In this document: piece after piece, positions 26,839 to 35,959 of the stretch
Layout: every line of letters starts with the position of its first letter
Numbering within the stretch: the stretch's first letter is position 1
Assembly (NCBI GenBank): GCA_963822595.1
Contig: CAWGIG010000004.1
Location: forward strand, 62,001-126,000
Direction: 5' to 3'
Length of the DNA: 64,000 nucleotides
From: CAVRUH01 sp963822595
Lineage (GTDB): Bacteria; Chlamydiota; Chlamydiia; Chlamydiales; Waddliaceae
Translations under genes and position numbers: made by a program
Notes under the pieces: generated by a model
What the model was told of the DNA's origin: nothing
What the model saw: only the letters and a program-made list of their open reading frames with translations
Databases searched by the model: none

Positions 26839-29800
26839 TTATTTCTTTTGCAATTCCTCTTTTAACTTAAGAATCCGTTCACGATTCTCTAACAGATCCT
26901 GCACTTCCAAGCTGGGAGTTTTCAAGAGTTCTAAAAATTTGTCTAATTTTTGTTCGCTAACTTTAGGAATTCCACCCTTCTCAAACCATTCATTGAAAAG
27001 AACATCCTGCATGTCAGGAGGCAGCAAGCCCAATTGATCCTTAAACTCTTCGAATAAAGTCTTATTATCGACAGCGGAAAACAACTTAATCAATGAAAGC
27101 AGGAGATAAAAATCCTGCCGATATTGCTCTTCATTTTTTAAAAGTTCCCCTTTCTGTTGGTGGCTAATCGAGACAACTTCCTCATAATCCTTGGCAATTT
27201 GGGGGAACATTAGAGGTTGCATTTGCGAAGCCAATAACGTTTTACGATAAGCCACTTTGTTGACTAATTTCGTTAAATTAACGCTATGAACCTCGGAATA
27301 CTCGGCACCATTAATGTTAATCATCTGATCAGGCATGTAACTCCACAAGCGATACATTCCCTCAAAAGGAATTTCCTTCGGAGCCAAAACTTTCGAATTC
27401 AACTGAAAGCTCTCACGCCCAGGAAGTCCTAAATTCCCAAATGATCCGTACATCGCCTGAACCAACAATTCACTATAAGAAACTCGTACCTCGGACTCTT
27501 CTCCCGGTTCGCTAAAAGCTTGAATAGTCATCGGATCGATCTGAGCAACTGTAATAGAACAGAATTTTTTGTTTTCCGGGTCCTTTTTATATAAGTCTCT
27601 GGAGGAAATATAGTTAAAATGAATTTGTAGCTTACCATCTTTCGCTGAAAAGTCATAGCAATCCGCAACCAGCGTCCCATCACCCGAAGCTTCAAGGTAA
27701 CGCAACTCCGGATTTAGCTTCTTCTCCAAATTCTTAATAAGCGTCTCAGGAAAAGCAAGAGGAATCCATTCCTTATTTTTACTTGGTAAGATACAACTTG
27801 AAGCAGCAATTGCTTGAAATGGATTGTCATCCATTTTTACATCCGGATTCAGCAAATGATCGAGAAACACAAAATAATGACTTATCAACATTTTCAATGC
27901 ATTATCATATTCCAAAGCGTCCTTTTGCTTATAACCTGGAGCTGGAATCTTTTTGATTTCTTCAGGTTGAATGAAACTATCATTAGCAAATCGAATTTTG
28001 ATTTTAGGATCTAACTGTTGGATATCACCAACAGTCCGACCAAGGTCAATACTCAGATCCAAAAATGAATAAGCCCCTGATGCTGAGGCTTCTGAAATAT
28101 TATTCGCAAATTTTTTGATTTTTCTATCCTTAGGATCAAACATAAGATTGTATTTGTGTCCAATTTTCTTGTTTGTTGATTTTCTTATTTTGTTAGCTGA
28201 TCGAGGCATCTTAAATATTATCTTTTCTTGCTTCGATAACTGCAAATCACGGATGGACATCATAAATATATGCTCCATCGCTTGCTGTTGTAACTCCAAA
28301 TTTCCGTGGTAATCAATGACGTCCAATCTATCGGTAATATTGAGATTATTATCAGTGAATCTACGATACCAAGTGATTGCTTGTAACGACAGAACACCAA
28401 CCACCCCAATAGGACCAACAAGAAAACCGGCACCTCCAAGACAAAGAGTAGACGCACCAGCATATCTTACAACACGCATCGTCCTAGCCATGAATACGGA
28501 ATTAAATAGGCTTTCATCAAAAATCGTATGAAAGTTTACATTCGGAACCCCCTCTAAATCACCCCCACGAGTGATTTCGAACTGGGGAATCTTACTAAAA
28601 AGACTATCTTGCACGCATTCTTTGTAAACATAAAATTTCTTGGAACCAACAAAATCTTTTTCAAACATCATTATACGCTTTTTGGCATCAAAATTAATGA
28701 TATCAAATTGCTGTTTGTCTTTGATGTAAACAGATTTTCTATTTTGGACCTCTTTAGCATTTTGGATCATTCTAGCCCAGAGGCTCTTTTGATCCTCAAA
28801 TAGCGATTGGATATTTTCCTTTATTCCTTCCGCTAGCCTCCCCAGTCTATCCTGATACGTAATGATCGTTTCACAAATGCCAACTAATTTTTGACGCACT
28901 CCGGTTTTTTTAATTCTTTCTGCTAGTAAATCTTCTTTTTCCAACTCATCAATCATCCTGAGAAAGCTCGTCGTAAGAACCTCCAAAAGCCTCCAGTTTG
29001 GCATTTGGACATCGAGATCAAGCTGTCTTGCTAGAAGCCCTGTCATGCTCTCAGGATTTCTTCTAGTTCTTGAAATGTCGACACATTCATAAGGTATTTT
29101 TCTATTTCCCTCGATTTTATCATTGTTTCCAAGGTTATATCCATTATTAACGCCGGAAGTAATGAAATTTAATTCTTCTTCAATACGTGTCAAAAATGTG
29201 TCTAGATCCACCCCTCGAGCATTTGCAATCGTGGCTGAATCCAATCCAGAAATATGTTTTAAGTGGGGATTCAATGTAGCAACTTGATTAGAAATGATTT
29301 TTCCAATAACAATGCCCGTCTTTACTTGTATGTGCTGTGCTTTTCGTTCAATATCAGTTATAAAAAAATTATAACTGCTATCCCTGTCTCTCTCGCGAGA
29401 TTCATCCTGTCCCTTTTCAATATTTAAGAAGAGCATCTTTTGAACTCTATTTAAACTCAGCTGAATGCTTCCTACATCTTCTTGCAACGCGGCATTGCCT
29501 TTCGTCAATGTAACTAAACCGGCTTCCCAAGATTCATGGATTTTTTTAAGATCTTCTTTTATTTCCCTTATCGATTTTTCCAATCCAGGCTCGACCGGAT
29601 ATCCCCATTCCTTTAGAAGGGTAATAGCGCTTAACAATGCTGTGACGAAATTAGCACCTGGAACAAAATAGGATGCTGATAAGGTACTCCAGCTTAGAAG
29701 TTTGAATGCTTCTTGGAACCCACCTGAAGTATATTTTTCTTTCAATATAATTAAAGCAGGCAACGCATGATCTTGAAAATATCTATAAAGATAATTAATT

Positions 29801-31893
29801 TCATTCAGATGATTCCCAAGTCCTGCAAGCTTTTGTAATCCTACAGCAGCCTTGTGAATTTTTCCATTGCCAGTCAATCGAGCCATAGCCCCTGCAAGAT
29901 TATCCGCTGCATTGAACATGCCTGCGAAAGCGTCGTGATTGGCTCGATTTGCCTGATGAAATTTTTCACCGGCCATCTGCAGTTCCCTATTCAAAGCTAC
30001 GTTATCTGTATTATTATCATTTTGAACAGATTTTAAATGCCCCCAACCCAATTGACTTACAGAGTGATATTTCTTTGCTTCCTTTAGTTCTTTATCTGTT
30101 TTTTCGATTATTGAATCATACGCTTTTGACTGACTATCCAAAGATTCAATTTCTTGTTGAAGCGCGAATGCATCCGCCTGCTGCGCGAGAAGACGTTCAT
30201 TTGCTTTGATTCGATCTTTTTTATGTTTTCCCTTACTCGCCTCTCTAGCCTGCTCAATCTCTCGATTTTTCGCTACTAAAGCGGCCTTTTTTTGGCCTAA
30301 GGAACAAACAATATCATTTCGAGTGTCGTTAAATTCTTTGTTACACGTCTCTAAACTTTCAATTACAACCACAGGATCAATATCATGGACATGTTGAAGG
30401 AGCACTCCAACTTGCGCTTGCCTCTCTGCATGCTGATGCTCACTATGCGCCATGTTTTCCATTGCAGCATCATGTAATTTCTCATGCGTGCGCATGCTTC
30501 TTTGCTGTCCTCGACGATATCTAGATTCGACTTTGTTACATTTATTCGCAGTATGCTGTTCTAAAATACTATTACCGAATTTTGCAACTGCAACTGCTGC
30601 CATAGCATAGGGATGGGCCTTAGCAAAAGGAGTCAATGCTGCTTGAACAGTACTTAGAACACTCCCGACAATTCGCAGGCCTTTGCTCATTTTGGCTTGA
30701 CTCTTGAGAGCTTTACGATAGAATTCTTTTTGTTGATCATCCAATCGATTTAAATCGATTTTGGCTAAATTAATTTCTGATTTGGTTTTAGTTGTTCTTT
30801 GAATGCTCTCGGTAAGATTGGTGACATTTTCGCAAAATTCTTTTGAATATTTAAGGATATCATCGATGGATTGGTTGATTCCCTGAGGACTGTATTGATG
30901 CGAAAGCATGCTTCGCATTTCAGAATAGGAACATTGAACTTCACGTTCTTTTTCCGATCTTTCTAGCCTTTCTTTTGCATGTTGGTGTTGTCTTTCAGAT
31001 TCTTTTATTCTCTCTCGACGCATTTTTTCTTGTTGTTTTCCCTGCATGAGTCTAAACACTTCTGTTCCAGCTTCTTCTATGAAAGCCATCGTTTTTATGA
31101 ACGCACGGTTATCATGTTTTTCCAGATCATCAAGCATTTCTTTTGCAGAGTCATTTAAGTTTTGCAGACCTTCCATGAATTGTTCAGGGGACATCAAGCT
31201 GTCTTTAGGAATGCTATTTGCAAGATCATTTGCCCGCTCCTCTTGATTCAAAAGCTTGTCTAGGATCTCGTTTGAAGGGTTTAGATGTTTTACATTTTCG
31301 AAAAGCTCCTGGAAGGTCTTTCCTACGACATGGGGTTCGATGTCCAAATTGCTATGAGATCCATCACCGAGCAAAATTGTTCGACTCGTGATTCCTCCAA
31401 GAATTTTTACTGTAGATAAGAAATCCTGAATGGTACTCATATTGACATTTTTTTTGCCCCGTTCGTTTTTATGTCCATTCCAGGTGATGTGCCATATATC
31501 ATTTCGTTTTTTGAAAACATGCGTTGCATGCCACCCCCCTTGAGAATGGCCGGTTAACACCCTGACTTTCATTCTGTAATGCTGTTCCCATTTCTCGATG
31601 GTTTTTTCGATGGATTTGATGCTGTCACGATTGTCGGTTAACATGCGGAAGAATCCCATGGCCCAATCTTCGATATGCCACCAGCGGACGCCTCTGAAGG
31701 CTACGGTATATTCATCCCCTTTTTTTAACAGTAGATAATCCCATCCCAATTCTTTGTCTTTTTCGAGAACTTGAACATCCTCATATCCTTTGGATTTGAT
31801 GAATTCTTCGGGGTTCTCTTGATAGGTCGCTTCAGCGCCTGTCCAGTAGTAATGTGGTTGATTTAAATCTTTAATATTTGAATTTAGAGACAT
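26839..31893 (-). CDS. 1684-aa protein with class-3-lipase-like N terminus (effector candidate)
   Basis: The first 200 residues look like a class-3 lipase or related alpha/beta hydrolase: 'YTVAFRGVRWWHIEDW' (62-77) matches the oxyanion-loop block, 'GHSQGG' (115-120) is the nucleophile elbow with Ser117, and 'GDGSHSN' and 'EPHVVG' near 177-192 offer candidate catalytic His residues. The core is shorter than in full lipases. Residues 280-680 are Lys/Glu/Gln-rich coiled coil. A small hydrophobic segment lies near 718-740 and a stronger one ('LCLGGAGFLVGPIGVVGVLS') near 1150. The C-terminal 400 residues are globular and unrecognised. No signal peptide. A secreted phospholipase-type effector is plausible but unproven. 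AAGGAG lies 7 bases before the start. Confidence 0.85.
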   Translation of the reverse strand: MSLNSNIKDLNQPHYYWTGAEATYQENPEEFIKSKGYEDVQVLEKDKELGWDYLLLKKGDEYTVAFRGVRWWHIEDWAMGFFRMLTDNRDSIKSIEKTIEKWEQHYRMKVRVLTGHSQGGWHATHVFKKRNDIWHITWNGHKNERGKKNVNMSTIQDFLSTVKILGGITSRTILLGDGSHSNLDIEPHVVGKTFQELFENVKHLNPSNEILDKLLNQEERANDLANSIPKDSLMSPEQFMEGLQNLNDSAKEMLDDLEKHDNRAFIKTMAFIEEAGTEVFRLMQGKQQEKMRRERIKESERQHQHAKERLERSEKEREVQCSYSEMRSMLSHQYSPQGINQSIDDILKYSKEFCENVTNLTESIQRTTKTKSEINLAKIDLNRLDDQQKEFYRKALKSQAKMSKGLRIVGSVLSTVQAALTPFAKAHPYAMAAVAVAKFGNSILEQHTANKCNKVESRYRRGQQRSMRTHEKLHDAAMENMAHSEHQHAERQAQVGVLLQHVHDIDPVVVIESLETCNKEFNDTRNDIVCSLGQKKAALVAKNREIEQAREASKGKHKKDRIKANERLLAQQADAFALQQEIESLDSQSKAYDSIIEKTDKELKEAKKYHSVSQLGWGHLKSVQNDNNTDNVALNRELQMAGEKFHQANRANHDAFAGMFNAADNLAGAMARLTGNGKIHKAAVGLQKLAGLGNHLNEINYLYRYFQDHALPALIILKEKYTSGGFQEAFKLLSWSTLSASYFVPGANFVTALLSAITLLKEWGYPVEPGLEKSIREIKEDLKKIHESWEAGLVTLTKGNAALQEDVGSIQLSLNRVQKMLFLNIEKGQDESRERDRDSSYNFFITDIERKAQHIQVKTGIVIGKIISNQVATLNPHLKHISGLDSATIANARGVDLDTFLTRIEEELNFITSGVNNGYNLGNNDKIEGNRKIPYECVDISRTRRNPESMTGLLARQLDLDVQMPNWRLLEVLTTSFLRMIDELEKEDLLAERIKKTGVRQKLVGICETIITYQDRLGRLAEGIKENIQSLFEDQKSLWARMIQNAKEVQNRKSVYIKDKQQFDIINFDAKKRIMMFEKDFVGSKKFYVYKECVQDSLFSKIPQFEITRGGDLEGVPNVNFHTIFDESLFNSVFMARTMRVVRYAGASTLCLGGAGFLVGPIGVVGVLSLQAITWYRRFTDNNLNITDRLDVIDYHGNLELQQQAMEHIFMMSIRDLQLSKQEKIIFKMPRSANKIRKSTNKKIGHKYNLMFDPKDRKIKKFANNISEASASGAYSFLDLSIDLGRTVGDIQQLDPKIKIRFANDSFIQPEEIKKIPAPGYKQKDALEYDNALKMLISHYFVFLDHLLNPDVKMDDNPFQAIAASSCILPSKNKEWIPLAFPETLIKNLEKKLNPELRYLEASGDGTLVADCYDFSAKDGKLQIHFNYISSRDLYKKDPENKKFCSITVAQIDPMTIQAFSEPGEESEVRVSYSELLVQAMYGSFGNLGLPGRESFQLNSKVLAPKEIPFEGMYRLWSYMPDQMININGAEYSEVHSVNLTKLVNKVAYRKTLLASQMQPLMFPQIAKDYEEVVSISHQQKGELLKNEEQYRQDFYLLLSLIKLFSAVDNKTLFEEFKDQLGLLPPDMQDVLFNEWFEKGGIPKVSEQKLDKFLELLKTPSLEVQDLLENRERILKLKEELQKK

Positions 31894-31928
31894 TAGATTT
31901 CTCCTTAAATTATCTTAAAAACAGAAAC

Positions 31929-31958
31929 AATATATATTAGTAAATCACTAATAGTCAA
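31929..31958 (-). promoter_or_regulatory. Sigma70-type promoter for the 1684-aa gene
   Basis: On the minus strand TTGACT (31953-31958) is followed after 18 bases by TATATT (31929-31934); with a 16-base spacer TATATA is also possible. It lies about 35 bases before the start codon in a very AT-rich region. Confidence 0.6.
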
Positions 31959-32011
31959 TTGGAAAAGATTTAATTTATTATAAATAATTTTAATTAAATT
32001 TTTTTAAACAA

Positions 32012-32189
32012 TTTCAACGCAGAGGCGCGGAGGTACGCGGAGAAGTTTAAGTTAGAATTCACTCTTATTCTGTTTGAGATCATTTAATAGCTAAACCGAT
32101 AGATTTTGCCATCAAATGAACTCAAAGAGACTAAGAGTGAATTCTAACTTAAACTTCTCCACGTACCTCGGCGCCTCTGCGTTGAACTT
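32012..32189. repeat. Palindromic element, family A with long inner stem (copy A3)
   Basis: Arms 32012-32091 and 32108-32189 are about 80 bases each and nearly identical in inverted orientation, with a 16-base loop. The outer part is the family A octamer type (TTCAACGCAGAGGCGC). The inner part (AGAAGTTTAAGTTAGAATTC and onward) is not present in other A copies yet is matched between the arms. Together with the AT-rich promoter region of the 1684-aa gene it accounts for the gap 31894-32202; no gene was seen there. Confidence 0.9.
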
Positions 32190-32202
32190 GGTTCAAAAGA
32201 AA

Positions 32203-32514
32203 TTATTTTGATAAACGCTTGATGCTATCCCTTAAGGAAGCTACCGCTCCCTCATAATCATAATACTCATAAATAGCTTGAGTGACGCTAGGCGGCATAA
32301 AAGGAATTATCCCATTTCGATCTATGTAATCTATGCTATCTTTATGTGCTTTAATTTGATCTTCGTAATGCTTCAGAAGCTGCTTCTGTACCTCCAGTGG
32401 AATTGATTCCGTTGAGCGATTTTCTTCATATTGCTTACGATATTCATCAAAAGATTTGGTTGGTTGATTAGTAAAAACTTGAGCACTTGCCGACGAACCA
32501 CCTATAGGACCCAT
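32203..32514 (-). CDS. Small unknown protein downstream of the F-box gene
   Basis: Protein of 103 residues. The frame is open further upstream, but ATG 32514 is chosen because GGAGG lies 6 bases before it and the region beyond overlaps the F-box gene in another frame. It begins 'MGPIGG', recalling the 'MGPVIS' start of the F-box protein just upstream. A Ser/Ala/Gln-rich N-terminal stretch is followed by two probable helices ('LEVQKQLLKHYEDQIKAHKD' and the C-terminal 'AVASLRDSIKRLSK'). No domain is recognised. It is likely co-transcribed with the F-box gene (77-base gap), so it may be a partner or chaperone; that is a guess. Confidence 0.6.
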   Translation of the reverse strand: MGPIGGSSASAQVFTNQPTKSFDEYRKQYEENRSTESIPLEVQKQLLKHYEDQIKAHKDSIDYIDRNGIIPFMPPSVTQAIYEYYDYEGAVASLRDSIKRLSK

Positions 32515-32590
32515 AGAACCTCCATTGTTTTTTTTGGAAAGTATCAAACAACAAAAAAATTGACAAGGGAAAGTAATTTTTTGGGTTCTT

Positions 32591-33328
32591 TTATTTTGAA
32601 CAAATTCGGATATAGGGGATCTCTTCTCCCTTATCATTCTTAAATGTTGGAGGCTCAATGACAGCAAGGGAAGATTTATTAATTCTTCCGCAAGCCTCTC
32701 CATTTAGCAGATTTTTAAGATAGTCATATTCCCCAAATCGGTTCGCTTGCCAATTGTTATGAAATAAACAAGATAAATTTACATCTTTGAATTCCCAACT
32801 TTGACTCGAGCTCCAGATATGGGGCATATTTGGTCCAAGATCGTGTAGCACAATAGCAAAATCGTTTTCTTTGCCATCTGGAAGGGTCAAATGATATTTA
32901 ATCGCGATGGCTGTTCTCTTCCAAGGTTCTTGAATGAACATCACAGGTGCTGTCATATCCTTCGCTGCAATGCCAAATACATACATGCAATGGCCCTCGT
33001 GCAGGCTAATTCCTTGAAATAATCCATCATCACTAACCTTTTCGCTTTTTCCCCCCTTTACCTTAAAAATGGGAATCCTCCCATAATTTTCTAACCTTGA
33101 GAGATACTCCTGCAGGGGTTTTGGGAATTTGACGAAGATTTTGCTTTTTAGAGACGCACTTTCTTTGACAGCTCTATTCCATGACTTACACACTTGTGAA
33201 GCTCGAACGATATCTGATCTTTCTAAAAGACCTAGGATGTAGCGAAGGGCATCAAGGTTAAGATCGGGTACTGGCTCAGGGCTTAAATCAGTTGAAAAAG
33301 ACTTAAAAAAACTAATGACTGGACCCAT
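32591..33328 (-). CDS. F-box protein (eukaryotic-like effector candidate)
   Basis: Protein of 245 residues with a convincing F-box at about 23-65: 'LNLDALRYILGLLERSDIVR' followed by 'ASQVCKSWNRAV', matching the Leu/Pro-x..., 'L...D', 'VCK.W' spacing of eukaryotic F-boxes that bind Skp1. The C-terminal 170 residues would be the substrate-recruiting part and are not recognised; they include Trp/His-rich strands ('LGPNMPHIWSSSQSWEF'). F-box proteins of intracellular bacteria are usually secreted into the host to hijack SCF ubiquitin ligases. A second F-box protein is at the right edge of the window. No signal peptide. Confidence 0.82.
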   Translation of the reverse strand: MGPVISFFKSFSTDLSPEPVPDLNLDALRYILGLLERSDIVRASQVCKSWNRAVKESASLKSKIFVKFPKPLQEYLSRLENYGRIPIFKVKGGKSEKVSDDGLFQGISLHEGHCMYVFGIAAKDMTAPVMFIQEPWKRTAIAIKYHLTLPDGKENDFAIVLHDLGPNMPHIWSSSQSWEFKDVNLSCLFHNNWQANRFGEYDYLKNLLNGEACGRINKSSLAVIEPPTFKNDKGEEIPYIRICSK

Positions 33329-33509
33329 ATTAATTTACTCATTTGATTATTTTAAATCACATATTATATTACTAAAATTAAATTATTTACAAGTAGTATT
33401 TTACAATCAATTTTATAATTTTGTAACTGTGAGCTGACTTCTTACTTTCTTTTCAATGCTTAGAAAAACATTTATCGAGGAAATTTGGTCCTTAGGTGGA
33501 ATTAAGACA

Positions 33510-33703
33510 TTACAAGCGTATTCAGAACATGCTTTCGGACGATTAGCGAATGGTTACCCTGTTCCTATATCGCCGAACTACAAAAGCTGAGCAAAAGAAC
33601 CGTCGAAAATTATCTTGATAACTTAAAAGTAAAACTCTCTTGTGAATCAAAGATAGAACTCATCCATAAAGCCAGAGATTTTGTGTCAATTTTGCGTTTC
33701 TAG
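33510..33703 (+). pseudogene. Remnant of a LuxR-type HTH regulator
   Basis: One frame ending at TAG 33701-33703 reads 'IAELQKLSKRTVENYLDNLK' and continues 'VKLSCESKIELIHKARDF', which is a LuxR/FixJ-family helix-turn-helix C terminus. No start codon or upstream receiver/sensor part remains in frame; upstream sequence is degraded. It occupies the 415-base gap between the F-box gene and the nucleotidyltransferase-like gene. The rest of this gap is AT-rich and shows nothing else. Confidence 0.65.
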
Positions 33704-33743
33704 ATAAGCTCTGGGTTTTCATGCTGCCAAATGTTATACCTCG

Positions 33744-35777
33744 TCAAGGTATATATAGCGATTCCCGGAATTGATTATCGGCCGTTTTAATAGGTTCTAT
33801 TTCACGAATTTCATCAAAAGTGAAGTGCCCATCTTCTGTTCTTGCTGTTTTATCGCTGAATTCCGTAACTCCTGTCAAATCATACGGAAGTTTCTGTATA
33901 AAATCCCTGATAGATCCAATAGGCATTCCTTTGGGATCATACCCTATCGGAGCACGCATCCTTCCATGATAAGGCGGTGATAACTTCGTCCTATAGACAT
34001 CAGAAATAACCTCTTTATCCCCCGTGATCGGTTTTCCATCCACACATTGATGTACAATACTCGTTGTGACAGCAATAAGAGGCGCCCTGGAAGACTCAAG
34101 ATAAGAATGTATGGCAATCACCTTGCCCGAAACATTATTAACTACACTATCAATGATGACAGAGCCTTGCGCCAAATCACTATTTTGTATGATCGAATTC
34201 CTCACATAAATTCCATTCGTCCAAATACCCTCCTTTAGTTCAGCAACGCTTAACGTTACCTTCCTTCCTTCCATAACAAAATCAACAATAGCGTGATCAT
34301 CAATCCCACGCATCAAACGAGCTTCTCGGCTTCTTTGCGAGACTTTTTCATCCACTTGTATAGCTCTTATTGTTCCATCAAGCTGGACCTCGATTTGGCA
34401 GCCAATGATATCGGAAAGCATTTCTAACTTCTCATTCATGATGTCAATGGGACGTCTGTAACGGAACCATTGGGTTTCATCTCCAAGATCGATGTGTCCA
34501 AAAACCTTTTTTAAATTTGCAAAACAAGGATTGTTGCTGTACATCAGATAGAAATCCATCACTTCTTCCATGCATGTGATTGCCTCTGCTTTCTTTTTGG
34601 GATCTTTTTCATGTAAAACATCTTCCCAAATATAAGCATGGACTGCCGGCATCGTTTCTTTGAGAAATTGATCAAACTCCTGGGTAGATGTAAAGGTAGA
34701 ATCGATGCTTTCGCCGCAACTTAGATCGCTTAAGGCATGTAGAAATCTCAAAAAGGGCTGAATAAAATGAGGATCAATATCCCGCTTCAAGGCACATCTA
34801 GAATTCGTTCTTTGAAGCTGGCATTTGTTATTCCAGTAATCAATAAGGATCTCCCACATATCCAGACAGATTGCAAACGAACCAAAGTCATAAGCGACTT
34901 TTGTTCCCTTATTAAACAATTCACGAGTGATTTTTTCTTTATCAACAACGTATTCCGTTCCTACTCTTGAGGCAAAACGTTTATTTCCATAAAAGGCTGT
35001 CATCCGCCCATCTTCATCCAGAGAGGCAGTCCCGAAATCGGCGATATTTTGAGCGATTAAATTGTTTTTATCGAATCCTACGAGGAATTTATCGAGTCCG
35101 AAATTAGAACGAAGGAGCTTATCATGTGGATAGGAGCCAAAGGCAATCTGGGAAGTCCAATAGGTATCGAAATGCGTTCCTTGATTGGTGACAGCGAAGC
35201 TGGAACATTGCAAAACAACACTTAAAAGGATATCTAGATGAATATTTTCGCCTTTGGCATTGATAACCGATCCTACAAGCTTCTGAGCGCCTCTGGAATT
35301 TCCCAGACTTTGCGTTAGAGGACTGCATCTCTCCCCTTTGCCACCGTTATGAAAAGCCGCTGCTTTAAGTCCGCAGGATTTTATATAACTCAGGAGGCTG
35401 GGATAACCATTCAAGAGATCGGGATGTTTTTCGTACATCATTCTTTCTGCTCTGAGCCATGTGAAGACCGAACCGATTAATTGCCCCCCTTCAGTGGTAT
35501 CCACGACGGATAAAATGATTGGCTCTCTTCCATTTTTATTAGAGGTGCCGGAGAAGGCCTTTTCGAGCATGCGTTGTTGGAAGTCGGCTTCTTCATCGGA
35601 AGTTGAGCTGATGATAATGATGTCATAGCCATTATATTCACCCTCATGTAGGGCGTTGCGCATGAGGCTAATATTATCTAATCTTGTTTCCGTGATAGTG
35701 GATTGACCGGCGCAAACATAAAAAGAGAACGACAAGAAAAAAAGACAAACTTTGGTATGAAAATTTTGAGAAAGCAT
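33744..35777 (-). CDS. Exported nucleotidyltransferase-like protein (sugar-phosphate NTase/GDP-fucose pyrophosphorylase-like)
   Basis: Protein of 677 residues with a likely Sec signal peptide ('CLFFLSFSFYVCAGQS', residues 11-26). The block 'FHNGGKGERCSPLTQSLGN' (142-160) with 'GAQKLVG' (164-170) resembles the GGxGxR...K phosphate loop of GT-A-fold sugar nucleotidyltransferases, in particular the fucose-1-phosphate guanylyltransferase/fucokinase family. Residues from about 530 ('GIYVRNSIIQNSDLAQGSV') look like a short left-handed beta-helix, as in ADP-glucose pyrophosphorylases. A signal peptide on an NTP-dependent enzyme is odd, so the protein may have been repurposed or act outside the bacterial cell. 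Function is uncertain. Confidence 0.7.
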   Translation of the reverse strand: MLSQNFHTKVCLFFLSFSFYVCAGQSTITETRLDNISLMRNALHEGEYNGYDIIIISSTSDEEADFQQRMLEKAFSGTSNKNGREPIILSVVDTTEGGQLIGSVFTWLRAERMMYEKHPDLLNGYPSLLSYIKSCGLKAAAFHNGGKGERCSPLTQSLGNSRGAQKLVGSVINAKGENIHLDILLSVVLQCSSFAVTNQGTHFDTYWTSQIAFGSYPHDKLLRSNFGLDKFLVGFDKNNLIAQNIADFGTASLDEDGRMTAFYGNKRFASRVGTEYVVDKEKITRELFNKGTKVAYDFGSFAICLDMWEILIDYWNNKCQLQRTNSRCALKRDIDPHFIQPFLRFLHALSDLSCGESIDSTFTSTQEFDQFLKETMPAVHAYIWEDVLHEKDPKKKAEAITCMEEVMDFYLMYSNNPCFANLKKVFGHIDLGDETQWFRYRRPIDIMNEKLEMLSDIIGCQIEVQLDGTIRAIQVDEKVSQRSREARLMRGIDDHAIVDFVMEGRKVTLSVAELKEGIWTNGIYVRNSIIQNSDLAQGSVIIDSVVNNVSGKVIAIHSYLESSRAPLIAVTTSIVHQCVDGKPITGDKEVISDVYRTKLSPPYHGRMRAPIGYDPKGMPIGSIRDFIQKLPYDLTGVTEFSDKTARTEDGHFTFDEIREIEPIKTADNQFRESLYIP

Positions 35778-35837
35778 ATGGTCTCCGCAGGTAGAAAAAT
35801 TTTCACATAGAATTCACGTTTTTTGTATTTTTCTCAA

Positions 35838-35956
35838 TACCTATTTTTTCTCTCTGCGTCTCCGCGTCTTCGCGCCTCCGCGTTGTATCTTTCTTGCGCA
35901 GCGACCGGGCTCAAAGCGGAGACGCTAAGACGCTGGGGCGCAGAGAAAAAAGGTTA
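35838..35956. repeat. Palindromic element, family A, inverted polarity (copy A4)
   Basis: Octamer arrays as in A1-A3, but with the 'AACGC' ends facing the loop and the 'CTCTGCG' ends outward. The outer arms ACCTATTTTTTCTCTCTGCG and its counterpart near 35943-35954 match each other but not the other copies. It lies between two co-directional minus-strand genes and may act as their terminator (a T/A-run flanks the stem). Confidence 0.8.
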
Positions 35957-35959
35957 TGT

